Part shown: piece after piece, positions 1 to 10,635 of the stretch
How the letters are laid out: each line of letters starts with the position of its first letter
Numbering within the stretch: the first letter of the stretch is position 1
Made by a program: the position numbers and the translations under genes
Notes under the pieces: model-generated
The model's database searches: none
Told to the model about the DNA's origin: nothing
What the model saw: only the letters and a program-made list of their open reading frames with translations
Source of the DNA: Shinisaurus crocodilurus
Taxonomy: Eukaryota; Chordata; Lepidosauria; Squamata; Shinisauridae
Direction of reading: 5' to 3'
DNA: 64,000 nt
Assembly (NCBI GenBank): GCA_021292165.1
Contig: CM037877.1
Coordinates: forward strand, 217,971,350-218,035,349

Positions 1-14
1 TGTCATGTATTAAT

Positions 15-260
15 CAGCCCTTAGACTCTAATTTCATGTGGTCCTTAGCCTAATTTTGAAAGCCCTCTGCAAGTAATCAGTTCCAACCTCTGGCAAGAGT
101 AATCTGTACTTCTGGCAGCCCACTTGGTGGGAATGAATGAAAGAGAGAGAAAAGAGGTGGAAGAAGGAAAGAAAGAAAGCTGAAAAGGGGTGGCTCTGCC
201 TACTTTTAGTTCTGGCTCCTCCCATCACTGGCTTTGGCCTTCCCACCACTGGCACGTGTC
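15..260 (-). repeat. Interspersed repeat copy, inverted relative to the copy at 1.4-1.64 kb
   Basis: Read on the minus strand, this block aligns by eye with the plus strand at about 1425-1640. Shared landmarks are a GGCC-AAGCCAG segment, a GGAGCCA-AAAAGT segment, a long pyrimidine run (CTTTCTTTC type) and CTTGCCAGAGGTT. Its outer part also resembles the ACCTCTGGCAAG side of the other copy. It could be one arm of a 1.6-kb inverted-repeat element or an independent copy. The short frames across it show no conserved protein and look like chance. Confidence 0.5.
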
Positions 261-1424
261 CCCCTGTCCAACAGATTATCCCTTAGGGAATCCCCTCTTG
301 AGAGAAATGGTCCCCCACCCCACCATAGAGGCTTGTGAAGATATGCCAGGGCAGAGGTTGTTAAGATGAGATATAGTTCTGATCATTAGGTTATGGCTAC
401 ACCTCCAAAAGGAAGTCCACAGCCCTCATAAGAAGCGTTAGGTAAGCAAGGGTTCAGGAGAAAAGAAGCAGCCTGCCCACCTCCCCAGCAGGGCAGAAGG
501 CAAAAGGTCATGACTGAAGGCTTGAATGGAAGAGTGAGTGAAGCCTAGAGGCATGCATAGGCAAATGAGTGGCAGGCTTGCATTGATTAAGACCTGAATA
601 TTGCATATCACCTAAAACACAGGAGGATTTCTCCTGAAAAGATATGGCTCCCCCCCCCCACTGGGCGAATACCACCAGAAGCTTACTCCAAAGACAGTCC
701 CATCAGCAAGAAGACCCAAACCTTTGTACACCCATCAAGAGCTATCAAAATACAAAGAATAAGGTCGTTAGCAGAGTTAGAAGACATGGGTGGGGCAAAG
801 ACCACCCCCACTGCTCTCATTCCCTCCAAAAAGGCGGGAAAGAGACTATAAGAACTAAGAGGTTTTAGCAAGGTGGGTCGGGAGAAGGAGCTGAAGGGGT
901 CACCTTGGAACGCGAACTGTAGGGCTACAGCTGGAACCTCATCACAGCAGACAGGTAGTAGCTGGGACTTTGCTTTTCTATCCTTCTAGGTGGGAATCTC
1001 CCCCCCCCCCTTTTTTCCTATTCAGGCTTGTCAGGGCAAAAGGGACTCTTTCTCCTCTCCAGAATACAGGGTGTGTTTGAACCATAGCGTAAGGATATTT
1101 TGCTGCCTGACATCACTAGGTTTGCTTTACCAACAAGTAAGACGCTGTACCTACTCTGTATTCTTCTTCAATAAAACCACCCTTTTGTTTCTAGAGTCTA
1201 TGTGTGTGTGTGTAGGTTTGTTTAAGTATAAAAGGAGCAAAGCGCACACTTTCCACCCCAGCAGCGCAGGTTTTACCCCAGCCAAAGATCCTAAACCTTT
1301 TGTAAGAGTGTGGGGTTAGAGGGAATCTAGCGCCCAGAATTATCTGTCGTAACAAGGTGAGCAACTTCTATTCTGTTGAGGGCCGTATTTCCTCGTGGGT
1401 CAGGGATCTGTCAGGGATCACATG
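261..1424. other. No gene recognised; non-repetitive-looking DNA
   Basis: I see C homopolymers near 651 and 1003, a possible AATAAA near 1169-1175 after a pyrimidine stretch, and a short TG run near 1201. None of the open frames has recognisable motifs. The AATAAA with downstream T/G-rich sequence could belong to an old LTR, but no paired ends are visible. Confidence 0.4.
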
Positions 1425-1640
1425 TTGGCAGTGGGTGGGGCCTAAGCCAGCAGCGGGTAGGGCAGGAGCCAAAAGTGGGTGGATCTCCCTCTTTCTCTTT
1501 CTTCTAGCCCTTTTCTTCCTCTTCCTTCCCATGAAGCAGGCTAAAGGACTTGCCAGAGGTTTGAAGGCAGAAGAGTTTTGAAATAAGTCTGAGGGCCGCA
1601 TGCAGCTCTTGGGCTGCAGGTTGCCCGCCCCTATGCTAAA
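1425..1640 (+). repeat. Interspersed repeat copy with hAT-like end
   Basis: This is the partner of the inverted copy at 15-260. The right end, read on the minus strand, is GGGGCGGGCAACCTGCAGCC followed by a GCATGCGGCCCTC segment. That resembles the ends of hAT-type non-autonomous elements of amniotes. Old and degenerate; no target duplication identified. Confidence 0.45.
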
Positions 1641-2209
1641 GCATTACATTTTTTGAATACTAAATATTGTCCTATTCTTGGGGTGCTTCAGAGAAGAAAA
1701 CAGAAGAGAGAGACAGAAAGATGTCTTCCCTCCCACAACCCAGCTGTCAGGTGTCTGAAGAGAGGGAATAAGAATCCTTTCAATGAAGACAGCATGAACA
1801 GCATTGTAAACAGAATGTCCCTGTCTCTTCCCCCAAGGGAGCAAAGAGAATCGGTGCTGTTTTCAAATCAATAATGCAGGCAAGAATTACCTTGAGAGGA
1901 AAAAAACAGCAACAATAACACAGAAAATAAATAAACCAAACCTCAGATGTGAGCTACAACTTTCTGCACCTCAGCCAGGCAGCAGTGTGGGCATCTGTTT
2001 ATTTTACTATGATTCCTCATGTCTAGAGTACTTTTGAATATACACTTCTGCCTCAGTGGCAACCCTGCGAGGCAGGTTAGCATAAGAAAGAGACTTACTT
2101 ATGGCAACTCCTGGAGCCTCACAGTAGAGCAGAGGTTTTTATAGTACTAAGAACATAGAAAACATGGCAAGTATACAGACAACAAACCAAAAAATATTCC
2201 ATATATTAA
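1641..2209. other. No gene recognised
   Basis: A mixed, AT-leaning stretch with no inverted ends, tails or protein motifs that I could detect. Two short overlapping open frames near 1650-1870 on opposite strands have no recognisable content. Confidence 0.4.
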
Positions 2210-2282
2210 GGCTACAGTCCTATGCACACACTTACATGGGAGTAAGTCCCATTGAACTTAATATGGCATTACTTCTGAGACA
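2210..2282. repeat. Copy of the CAATCCTATGC repeat family
   Basis: The block begins GGCTACAGTCCTATGCACAC and contains GGGAGTAAGTCCCATTGAAC and ACTTCTGAG. These are the shared landmarks of at least seven other blocks in the window (3998, 46158, 51302, 51428, 53011, 59060 and 60236). Ends of the form GCAATCCTATGC / GCATAGGATTG indicate a small inverted-repeat DNA element. Confidence 0.6.
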
Positions 2283-2409
2283 GTATAGAATTATACTGTC
2301 TAACTAATTACCTAAGTATATTCTAATCATCTATGATATATAAATTCATAATACTTTTCAGAATATTCTGTACATTTCCCAAAGATTTCAAATAAACATT
2401 TCGACTTTA

Positions 2410-2776
2410 ACCTTCCATCTTTGAATTTATGCAACAGGCTAAATGTAAAACACTGGTGGTGGTTGTTCAGGATTTCTTAATACATTGAAGGCCACTCCTT
2501 TGATTTGCAATATTTTGCTATTAGAATTCTTGCTGCAATAAATAAATTTGAGATTACTTCAACCTCTATTTTGTTCCAGTTTCTTTTATATATCCTAGTA
2601 CTATCCCAAATAGATCCAAGGATATATTTATTGTCATCATATGAAATATTACATCTGTCACATTTAAATTTCATAGATAGAACTTAGAAGTAAAATATCG
2701 GTGTGTTTTTCCTGACCCCCATCACTAGCACCTATCAGTTTCCTATAGATTTATTTACTATATCATCCATGAGTCA
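2410..2776 (-). pseudogene. L1 ORF2 C-terminal fragment (left part of a split copy)
   Basis: The minus strand carries a 65-codon open piece (2674-2477) with KRNWNKIEVEVI, NLFIAARILIAKYCK and KEWPSMYEW-like sequence. This matches the extreme C-terminal region of L1 ORF2, compared directly with the LLTAGRLMIARKWK...TEWYKEVW region of the full-length L1 at 53.6-54.6 kb. Upstream sequence (2700-2770) reads in broken frames as an FW-x-DI-like segment. It has stops and shifts and is an old relic. It appears to continue at about 3563-3990 on the other side of a GC-rich insert. Confidence 0.6.
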
Positions 2777-3562
2777 TTTGCGCGCGTAAAAGGGGAAAAG
2801 AAGAGGCGAGACACAAGTATATGGTGTAAATAAAGGGCCACATTTTATTAATCAAGATCTGCGAAGGGTGAAAGTGCGGGTACTAACTAAAACTGGCCAT
2901 TGGCCAGTGAGGTATCCCGGGCAGATACATCCAAACCCGGGGGGTGGCGCAGCACTTCGCCACCCCCCCAGTTTTACACCTTCTTGGGTGCTGGGAGGCT
3001 TTCTCATAGTCCCCACCTCACGGTGCCACAGAACACCAATCCGTGTGATGTAAGCCATCCTCACTGGCGATCCGTATTTCCCCCCACTGAGCCACGAAAT
3101 TCAGCAGGCGTTGAGATACAGGTCTCGCCAGCCACCTGAACAGTGCCATTGGATGATCACCAAAACCCTAACCCCACTGCCTATTCCCGCACTTACTAGC
3201 CAAATGTGACCGGATTGGACCAAATCACACAGAAAACCCAAAATAAAAAACACCCAACCCTGCAACACAGTGTAGAGTAGGCGAAACACACCCATTGCCC
3301 CAAGCCAATCAGGACAATGAGCCAAAATTCCTACTCGGCCCCTGGAAATGGCAGCCAGCAGAGCCCACACTGAGAACAGGGAGGGAGGGAGGGAGCTGCA
3401 AAAGAAAGAGCCCAGAGTGTGGGCATGCGGGCCTAATAACGGTCCTGCACGCTCCACCCTTGTATCCTATTGGAGGGTGAGATCACCCCATAGTGGTCTC
3501 ACTCTCCTTTCCTCCGCGCGCAAAATTCTCCCCGCCCACAGTTGCACGTGGCCGGGGGAAGG
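2777..3562 (-). mobile_element. GC-rich insert inside an L1 relic; candidate solo LTR
   Basis: Composition changes abruptly here, with CpG-rich GCGCGC at both edges: TTTGCGCGCG at 2777-2786 and its exact reverse complement at 3515-3524. Read on the minus strand, a polyadenylation-type AATAAA lies at 2844-2849 (TTTATT on the plus strand), followed by a T/C-rich tail, as in the R-U5 part of an LTR. L1 ORF2 sequence resumes on both sides, so this is a later insertion. A 118-codon minus-strand frame (3457-3101) has no recognisable domain. No target duplication was confirmed. A DNA element with GCGCGC-type inverted ends remains possible. Confidence 0.4.
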
Positions 3563-3990
3563 GAATATATTTTAAGATTGTTTTCTGTCAAGTGAACACA
3601 CAAAGAACTCTCCATTCCCTCTTCCAAATATCTGCCTATATTACCTTAGGTATTGCCACCCATGTCTTTACCATAGGCCTCAGTGTTACAGTAATATCTA
3701 TGCAATTAAATATTTCAACAAAGCATTGGCGCATCATGGATAACACCCCTTTATCTGGTTAATCAACTTTTCAAATTCTGTTTCTGTCCTTAACACATTA
3801 TTTCTTAATTTCCTGTTCATCCAATTTCTTAACTGGAAAAAAAAAAAAGGAACATGGGAAGTCTCTTACAATAACATATTTATGTGGGGTTTATCTCAAA
3901 GAATTATCTGTCCCTGTTTTCACTATGCCTCTCTTATGGTGGAAAATTATCCATCTACTTCCATTGTTCCATAATTCCTCCATGTAGAAT
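3563..3990 (-). pseudogene. L1 ORF2 fragment (right part of a split copy)
   Basis: Minus-strand translation in shifting frames gives QLRNWMNRKLRNN, TEFEKLINQIKG, and a WVA-IPKVI-ADIWKREWRV-like segment. This resembles the region of L1 ORF2 between the reverse transcriptase and the C-terminal Cys/His motif (compare IWD-type sequence in the L1 at 54 kb). An A/T run at 3836-3848 and several stops show decay. Together with 2410-2776 it forms one old minus-strand L1 copy. Confidence 0.45.
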
Positions 3991-3997
3991 GACTCTT

Positions 3998-4085
3998 AGG
4001 CTGCAATCCTAAGTACACTTTGCTTGGAGTCAACACCATTTAATGCAATGGGACTTCTGAGTAAACATACATAGGATTGTGCTGG
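3998..4085. repeat. Copy of the CAATCCTATGC repeat family
   Basis: Starts AGGCTGCAATCCTAAGTAC and ends CATAGGATTGTGCTGG, so the two ends are inverted relatives. Internal GGGACTTCTGAGTAAACAT is shared with the copies at 46.2 and 51.5 kb. Confidence 0.65.
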
Positions 4086-4930
4086 TAATACATCTTTAAG
4101 CTTATTCCAAAAATGTTAATGTTGACACTGATGTTTGAAATTCATGGGCAGCAGGACTTGTAAAGGCACATGTAAGAATTTATCCTCTCCTGAGTTCATG
4201 CTGAACTCCTCTGAAGTTTGGGCCTGGCTTGTAATGAGCTTATCTTGCCAGCACCATTCTCTGCCACTGCAGCCACCCCACTTCCCCATTCCCCAAACTT
4301 CCCTAGCAGTGGCAAAAGGGAGATCTTGAGACTTCCATTACTTTCTGGCATCTGGAATGCTGAAATAGCAAAATACCAGGCATAAGGTGGCACTTGGCCA
4401 AAAAAGTGGAAATGCATCAGCAAAATAGGACAGATTTGTATACAATCTCCATGTGCAATTTTGTATGTATAGATGCAAATGTAGAAATAATTACTATAAT
4501 TTAAATAGAAATAGAATACATTTCACCATAGTGAGGAACAATCTGACTAGGTGAACAGTGTGCCTGCTCAGTCTGCTAACTGTTGATGGACAACTTCAAG
4601 GATCCATTTGCTCTCCCTTCTTAGGTTCCTTATCTGGGACTGGACTTGGATGGGAAAGCCCTTCAAATAAAGGATGCATTCAAATAGAGGACTCTCCTCT
4701 GTCCTCTGACAGTCCTTCAAGTAGAAGACTGTCCTCTGTAGGATGGACACATGGCCATTCTAACCAGGTACCAGAGAACCTGGGACCCCTAGTCTTCTCA
4801 GTTACCCAAGCACTTAGTATTAAAGATTTGGGTTGTATCCCACAAGTCATCCCGATAGCAGAAAGCTTCTTCCACTTTTGTAAATCCAATTTTCATCCTT
4901 GTGCAAGTTTGAAATCTAATACTTTGATTC
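4086..4930. other. No gene recognised
   Basis: Contains a plus-strand open frame of 167 codons (4558-5061) with no recognisable motif. It runs into the MITE at 4939 and is most simply a chance frame. No repeat ends seen. Confidence 0.4.
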
Positions 4931-4938
4931 CATTTGCA

Positions 4939-5083
4939 CAGTGCTTTTTTTCTGGAGAAAAGGGTACCGGAACTCTTGGATTACATTTCCTCGGGGGTAG
5001 ATGGCAATTAAATTGTAATGCAATTAATAGAAGAAAAGGTGCTGGAACTCAGTTCCGGTGAGTTCCACCAGAAAAAAGCCCTG
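4939..5083. mobile_element. hAT-type MITE with perfect 8-bp target duplication
   Basis: The left end CAGTGCTTTTTTTCTGG and the reverse complement of the right end, CAGGGCTTTTTTCTGG, are terminal inverted repeats. CATTTGCA occurs at 4931-4938 and again at 5084-5091 directly outside the ends. An 8-bp duplication plus a CAG-type end is characteristic of the hAT superfamily. The 145-bp body also has inverted GGAACTC blocks. No transposase; non-autonomous. Confidence 0.88.
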
Positions 5084-5087
5084 CATT

Positions 5088-5385
5088 TGCACAAGCTATT
5101 TTACAAACTGTTGCACAAGCCATTTCACAAGCTGCCTGCTCCACAAAACATTGTACAAGTCCTTTCATTAACCATTTCACAAGCTGCTTCACAAGATTTT
5201 CCATAGACCATTTCACAAGCCCCTACAGTAGGTGTTTCACACGTTGTTCCACAAGCTATTTCACAAGCTGTTCCAGAAGCCATTATGCTAATTGTTTTGG
5301 AAGCTGTTTCACAGGCCATTTCACCAGCAATTTCACTAGTGGTTGTGCAAGTGGTTTCACTAGGCCTTGCACAACTCATTACAGC
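5088..5385. repeat. Diverged 12-bp minisatellite (TTCACAAGC-type units)
   Basis: About 25 imperfect 12-bp units such as TTTCACAAGCTG, TTGCACAAGCCA and TTCCACAAGCTA. Period 12 keeps the minus strand open for 84 codons (5379-5125), giving a tetrapeptide-like repeat of the ACET / ACEI / ACGT / TCET kind. The right target duplication of the adjacent MITE forms the edge of the array. A coding role is not supported, since the frame has no other evidence. Confidence 0.75.
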
Positions 5386-5575
5386 CTCATAAGGAGAGGT
5401 GTTGCTTTCCCTATTTATTATGCCAGCTTTTGCACAAACACTAGCAGAACAACACCTTTTGTTCTTTCCCCACTACTAAAATGTTGGATACAAGCCTTCA
5501 TTTATTAATGTGACTCTTTTTCATGCAAGATGGTTCGCAAGGCAGCTCACAAAAATGAAATCAGATTTTTAAGTA

Positions 5576-5743
5576 CAGTATTTTTCCATGTATAAGACTA
5601 TACTTTTTCCTAAAATTGTTAGACTAAAAATTGAGGGTCGTCTTATACACGGAAGTAAGCCAAGGAGAGAACCGCGCAGTTGCGAAACTGTCCAGTGGGG
5701 GGCGCCTTATACATGGGGGCGTCTTATAGATGGAAAAATACGG
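5576..5743. mobile_element. Tc1/mariner-like MITE (CAGTATTTTTCC ends, TA duplication)
   Basis: The left end CAGTATTTTTCCATGTATAA and the reverse complement of the right end, CCGTATTTTTCCATCTATAA, form inverted repeats of more than 20 bp that extend into AGAC. TA dinucleotides flank both sides (5574-5575 and 5744-5745). The 168-bp body contains further GTCTTATA blocks. Non-autonomous. Confidence 0.8.
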
Positions 5744-6056
5744 TAGATGATATTTTATTATTTATTAAAATGTTTTAAAATGGCTTTTCATCCTTGCAGA
5801 TATCAGGGCAATGCAGAAGGATATAATAAAAAAGAAAGCAATATTGCCAGGTGCTATCGATTGTTATAAGCAATGGTAACATGTGGCTTCTGTCTCTGCT
5901 GCCTTGAAAGATGATAGCAACAAGTTACTGGGTGGTAGGTGATTTTCAAAGTCCTCTCCCCAGTCGCCCAGGTGTTTTGGCTGCCGCTGCTGCTACTCCG
6001 AGCAGATGTTAAAAACAAAGCAGGAACATCAGGTGCCCTAGAAACCGCATTTCTTT

Positions 6057-6057
<1 letters not shown>

Positions 6058-6103
<46 letters not shown>
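6058..6103. repeat. (ATC)n microsatellite
   Basis: About 15 uninterrupted ATC units. Confidence 0.97.
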
Positions 6104-8638
6104 ATTAATTGTCTGATGCACTTGAATTAAAACAAAACCTTCAGGCACAAAGAATCTGTGAGTCTTGGTTTTATAAAACAGACAGACCAGTTTACTAAGC
6201 AGTATTTCTCCAGGGAGTATGCTTTCAAATTTTATATGCATCAATAAATCCTTATTTTTGAGTACTAGTTTGAGGCTGCACTTCTCCTCCCCCCCCCCAC
6301 TTTTTTTGTTTTCTTTTACTGTCTGAGGCTACTCCTCGTTCTCTCTTTTTATTTTACCCTTATATGGAGAAAGAAGTTTTAATTCATCACCTCTTGCCTT
6401 ATACCTGTCAGAACAAAGGCCCTCTCTTGGACAGCACAGCTCATCATCAGGCTGTTGTGGTGGATAAAGCGTGCCAGCTTCTGGATTGATTCTTGCATTA
6501 TATTCCTGCTTTAAAGAGGTGAGTCACATTAGAAACCTTTGAAGATGTCTTTAGCATTGCCATTAAGATCAGAAGTTAGTCTGACATGCAGATTGTGCAG
6601 ACCTCTTGTGGGAGCTTGTGGGAGCTTGTGTGCTAGATTTGTGCCTGACCTGCAGGATGAGATGTGCTTTGGTTTGGTTTTTACCTTCTGTTGTTCTCCT
6701 ATATTTACACAGGAGCTGTCCATTAGTGAAAAATATGCATGCTTCTGCAATAATGTCACCTGACCTCTCCAAGGCCAAGAAAAAACAGGGGAGTAATTCT
6801 GGTGCTTTGTTTTTTATATCATAGCAAGGAGAAATGTCTACAAAAGCTGGTGGGAATGATCATCCTGAGTATTCCAAAGCAAATTTCCATTAAAAACCTA
6901 ATGAGCACTCATTTTCATTATTATTTTACTCCCCAAGCTTTTTCCATGTTTACTTTTTTCAAGTGTAATGATGGCCACATTAGGAAAGGGAGATTTAATT
7001 GCAAGAAATTTAGCAAAGCGGGGAGCCCGATTTTCTTGAAGTGGGAGTGTTAGAATTCCCTACATGTGTATGTTCATCTTAAAAATCAATAAAGCACAAA
7101 CACGTCTAATTACCATAAGATATTCTGCAAAATCTGAAGTCAGATTAGATTTTGCTTAAGCATCAAATGGAAACTTTAATGTCTGCCAAAATCAATATGT
7201 TACCCATGGGGTCCAGAGAAATTTCACTTACATGCTTCATCATACATTATAATGAAGGTGTCTAATAACATTAACATCTCCTTGAATACATTTTCTGTAT
7301 AATTTGCTTCCTGCCACCCCACCCCCTGCACCATAGAGATCCAAGTATAATTAGATAGAGAAATAATGCATAGCTATTTTTCTTGCTCCCTGTTTTGAAT
7401 GTACCCAAGGATGATCATGAGCCAAAAATATTTTAATAGTTTAAATACATGCTCACACAAAGGAATTTTAGAACACACTCGGTTTTCTAAAGAGATTTAA
7501 AAGGATCACTGCTAAGAATAAAACAAACGTAGCTTTGCCAGGCTGATGTAATATTTAACCAGATACAGTGAGATTTTTATTGTGTAACAATGGCCCACAC
7601 TCTTGCTGAATGCATGAACCCAGATGGCACAGAAAGACAGATAAAAAGGAAACACTGGGCACATCCCGAAGTAGGATCTATATGAGCTTGTGTATAGTGT
7701 GACACAATAAAATGCATTTGAAGTATTTGCATTTGAATATTTATTACGGTCATTGACCAGAACCAACAATAACATTAAAAACAGGGAAACAATCAATCAA
7801 TAAAACATGAATTACTACTATACATCATTACACCAACATATCAAGTACACAGCAAAGTTTTATTTCAAAATTATAACAGTCAAGCAAGGCCAGAGTCAGA
7901 GGTTAAAAAGCTGCGGCATGTTATGGCAGTCGCACAAAATTTAGCCACACTATTAGTGATATGAGGGAACGTATCTGCGAGTAGCAGGGAAATATAGAAT
8001 TTTTCAGTTCTACCTGGGCAATTACATAGTATAGGAAGAATAAGCTCTTCACGAAGAATAAGCTCTTCACAAACATTTGCCCCTTTCCTCTTGGACTGAC
8101 TTTTTTTTCCATTCAGTTCTGCAGGTTATAAAGGGCTTAGTCCCTTTCCCATGCTATGTCACTTCCGGAGGGGAATATTGTGTTCCACAGCAAACACTGA
8201 ACCTTTTAGTGGTCTTGTCATCTTCTTCCTGGCAAATCAGAAAGTTGTTTCCAAAATGGCTGCCTTGACAATATTCTAACATAAGTGAGACTGATGATAT
8301 TTGAGTTTCTCCAGCCTGGTGCCCTGAAGGGTGCCAGTTAGGGAAAGGCTGTTCCAGAGCATAAGTATAATTAGGATGGATAGATTAATCCTATCAGAAA
8401 CATCTGGAACTGAACTAGTATTACATGGTTTAGAAGGCTTCAAACAAGTCATAATATTGGTGCTCTTAATCATGATTATTCATTCCTAATCTGCTAACAT
8501 ACTTTTTGGTATCATCGGTCTCATTCTTTGCAAACCTAGGAACTAGTTTTTCCCATTTCTCATTCACTAGTGGTACATTTCAGGCAGATGTAGGAAGTAT
8601 GAAGATGCAGTCAGTGTCTGACTTGGATTCAGTAACAG

Positions 8639-8640
<2 letters not shown>

Positions 8641-8676
<36 letters not shown>

Positions 8677-8703
8677 GCAGCAGCAGCAGCAGCAGCAGCA
8701 GCG
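8641..8703. repeat. Compound (TTA)n(GCA)n microsatellite
   Basis: A TTA tract of about 35 bases passes directly into a GCA tract of about 27 bases. The frame across it translates to poly-Leu then poly-Ala, which is an artefact of the repeat. Confidence 0.97.
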
Positions 8704-9480
8704 GTCATTTTTTTCTCCAAGATAACTCAAATACTGATATATTTGTGTACCCAGTGGGATGTTGTTATATGACTAAAGAATTCTGATATCATATCTTAAT
8801 GTTAAACATATTGTGCTTGTGAAGAAACAGAATAGTCTTCTGTTTATTTTATTTTATTTTATTTTATATATAGCTTTTTGGATGTTATGGAATTAATTTC
8901 CATTTTTAACCAAAAGGTCAAACATTCAGGCCTTGGTGCCTGGAAGTCTGCAAAAGCAGAAGAGGTAAAGGGAGTGGGCAAAAGATTGAACAGATGGCCA
9001 GAGAGTTAAGGAGTTGCAGAAGGATTATTGTTTACATTGTGGTGCTGAAGGGTCTGTAGTTTTGCAAGAAGTCATTTTGGTTTTGTAGAAATATGTGCAA
9101 AGAGCTCAGCAGAAGGAATTTTGGGTAAAGATGAGCCCTCTTGATTGGTCAGAGTTACAAGAGCGCAGCCTAGCTTTTACATATAAAGAGGAGTGGGCCA
9201 TTCTATTTGGCTGGGCCTCCCTTCCAAACATATATCAGGGTATAGCTGGCCCCATGACAATGCTGACTGGATTTTATTCAGATTTCATTAGCCACATAGA
9301 GGCCTCTTTTGAAGCATGTGGTGGGCATTGCAAAAACAAAAGGCTGCAGCCAACAAGTCAGGAGAGACTAATCTGACATAGTGATATAAAAGTTGAACTT
9401 TGTCAAACTTTTGTGTGCCCAAAGGTTTCTCTGTCACCATTTTTATTGGTTTGTTTATTTGTTTAATGCCCAATAAAAAT

Positions 9481-9918
9481 TAGGGATGTACAAATCAGCA
9501 AAACTTGAGCTTGCTGAAGTTCTCCTAAGTCCATCTTGAAGCTCGTTCTGACTTGAGTCCTTATCAGATTGTAAGCTTAGTTTTGTTCTTTTTGCATGAA
9601 AATCCATGCATATTTTAATGCATATTCTTCCAAATGTAAGCATCAATTGTGCACATCTTTGAAATGTATGCATTCTTCTCCCATTAATTCAAGTATATTT
9701 AGGCACATTTTTCAAAAGTATGCAATTTTTCATGTGCATTTTTCAAATGTACATATGCTGTTGAACACACTTTTTTTGGTTTTCAAATCACATTGCAAGC
9801 TTGGAAGTGTACAGAGTTTGACCGTAGATTGTATCCAAGTCCATGTTTGGTCCAAAAGGTGCAAAGTGGGTAAATCTTGATCAAAAACAAACTAAAACTA
9901 ATTTCTCATACATCCCTA
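9481..9918. mobile_element. hAT-like element, TAGGGATGT family, copy 1
   Basis: Starts TAGGGATGTACAAATCAGC and ends ATACATCCCTA, so the ends are inverted. The body shares AAATCAGCAAAACTTGAGCT and the CATGCAT / TTTTTCAAA / GTACA segments with the copy at 16612-17051. No matching 8-bp duplication is visible here. No transposase is recognisable. Confidence 0.65.
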
Positions 9919-10054
9919 GCTGCTCACCCAAGAGAACTAGAATTGCAATTCAGATGGAGTTCATGTACCTTAAGTTTCAATGCCATTCTCAACCAGAATA
10001 CTTGGTTCAAAGTCAGGAACATATTGTGGCATTGTTTTTTTAACATGATACAGC

Positions 10055-10635
10055 ATTAATGCGCTCTATGTGGGGTTACCCTTGAAGACGGTTCGGAAGC
10101 TACAGCTGGTACAGAACGCGGCGGCTCGCCTGGTTAAAGGCAGCCGCCGGCGGGATCACATCACGCCAGTGCTGAAGGATTTGCACTGGCTACCAGTTGG
10201 TTGCCGAGCCAAATTCAAGGTGTTGGTTTTGACCTTTAAAACCCTATATGGCTACGGTCCAGTCTATCTCAAGGAGCGTCTCCAGCAACACCAAGTGGGC
10301 CGCTCAACTAGATCTGCCACGGATGGCCTTCTCCTTGTCCCTTCAGCCAGAGCAGCTAGACTGGTGGGGACGAGGAAGAGGGCCTTTTCTGTGGCAGCCC
10401 CCATACTGTGGAACTCTCTCCTGAGTGACCTCCGCCATGCCCCCTCTCTGCTGAGCTTCCGTCGCTCATTAAAAACCTGTTTGTTCAGGCGGGAATATGG
10501 GGTGGGTTAAGATTTTAAAAATTTTATATTGTTTTAAATGTATTTTATTGCTTTTATTCTGTGTACATCGCCAGGGTGGCCGGTTGCCAGCCAGATGGGC
10601 GATAAATAAATATAAATAATAAATAAATAATAATG
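10055..10635 (+). mobile_element. L2-like LINE 3' end (5' truncated)
   Basis: The 5' edge lies about where the ORF2 C-terminal coding begins; the copy at 39.5 kb has the matching TGCACTCTATGTGGGGCTGC sequence. The 3' end passes through GGTGGCCGGTTGCCAGCCAG into an AAATAAAT-rich tail. A severely 5'-truncated insertion of this kind is typical of LINE retrotransposition. Target duplication not resolved. Confidence 0.8.
10070..10510 (+). CDS. L2-like LINE ORF2 C-terminal domain, intact frame
   Basis: This 146-codon frame is uninterrupted and contains QLVQNAAARLVKGSRRRDHI, LKDLHWLPV, KFKVLVLTFKTLYG, KRAFSVAAPILWNSL and LKTCLFRREY. These are hallmarks of the region downstream of the reverse transcriptase in L2/Maui-type LINEs, and they match the frames at 39.4-40.1, 44.8 and 47.0 kb. 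The natural protein would have endonuclease and reverse transcriptase domains upstream. Here only the tail survives, so the ATG is internal and the piece is not a functional gene. Absence of stops suggests a younger copy than the other L2-like fragments in this window. Confidence 0.8.
   Translation: MGLPLKTVRKLQLVQNAAARLVKGSRRRDHITPVLKDLHWLPVGCRAKFKVLVLTFKTLYGYGPVYLKERLQQHQVGRSTRSATDGLLLVPSARAARLVGTRKRAFSVAAPILWNSLLSDLRHAPSLLSFRRSLKTCLFRREYGVG

Larger units (their letters stand above)
5746..9480. other. No gene recognised; microsatellites only
   Basis: AT-rich DNA with microsatellites at 6058-6103, 8641-8703 and about 8845-8870 (TTTTA). A GTGGGAGCTT direct repeat lies near 6605-6625. A palindromic AAGAATAAGCTCTTCAC duplication lies near 8036-8070. 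Scattered AATAAA motifs (for example near 7088) have no gene attached. Open frames of 60-95 codons show no domain. I see no supported exon. Confidence 0.4.

Noticed and set aside
3101..3457. 118-codon minus-strand frame as a retroviral or host gene
   Set aside because: No recognisable domain and it sits inside a probable LTR or insert.
4558..5061. 167-codon plus-strand open frame
   Set aside because: No motif; it runs across the boundary of a MITE with a perfect target duplication, so its 3' part is transposon sequence.
5088..5385. CRISPR-like array
   Set aside because: Units are contiguous 12-mers without spacers, in a vertebrate genome.
8506..8772. Frame encoding poly-Leu then poly-Ala
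   Set aside because: Direct product of the TTA/GCA microsatellite.
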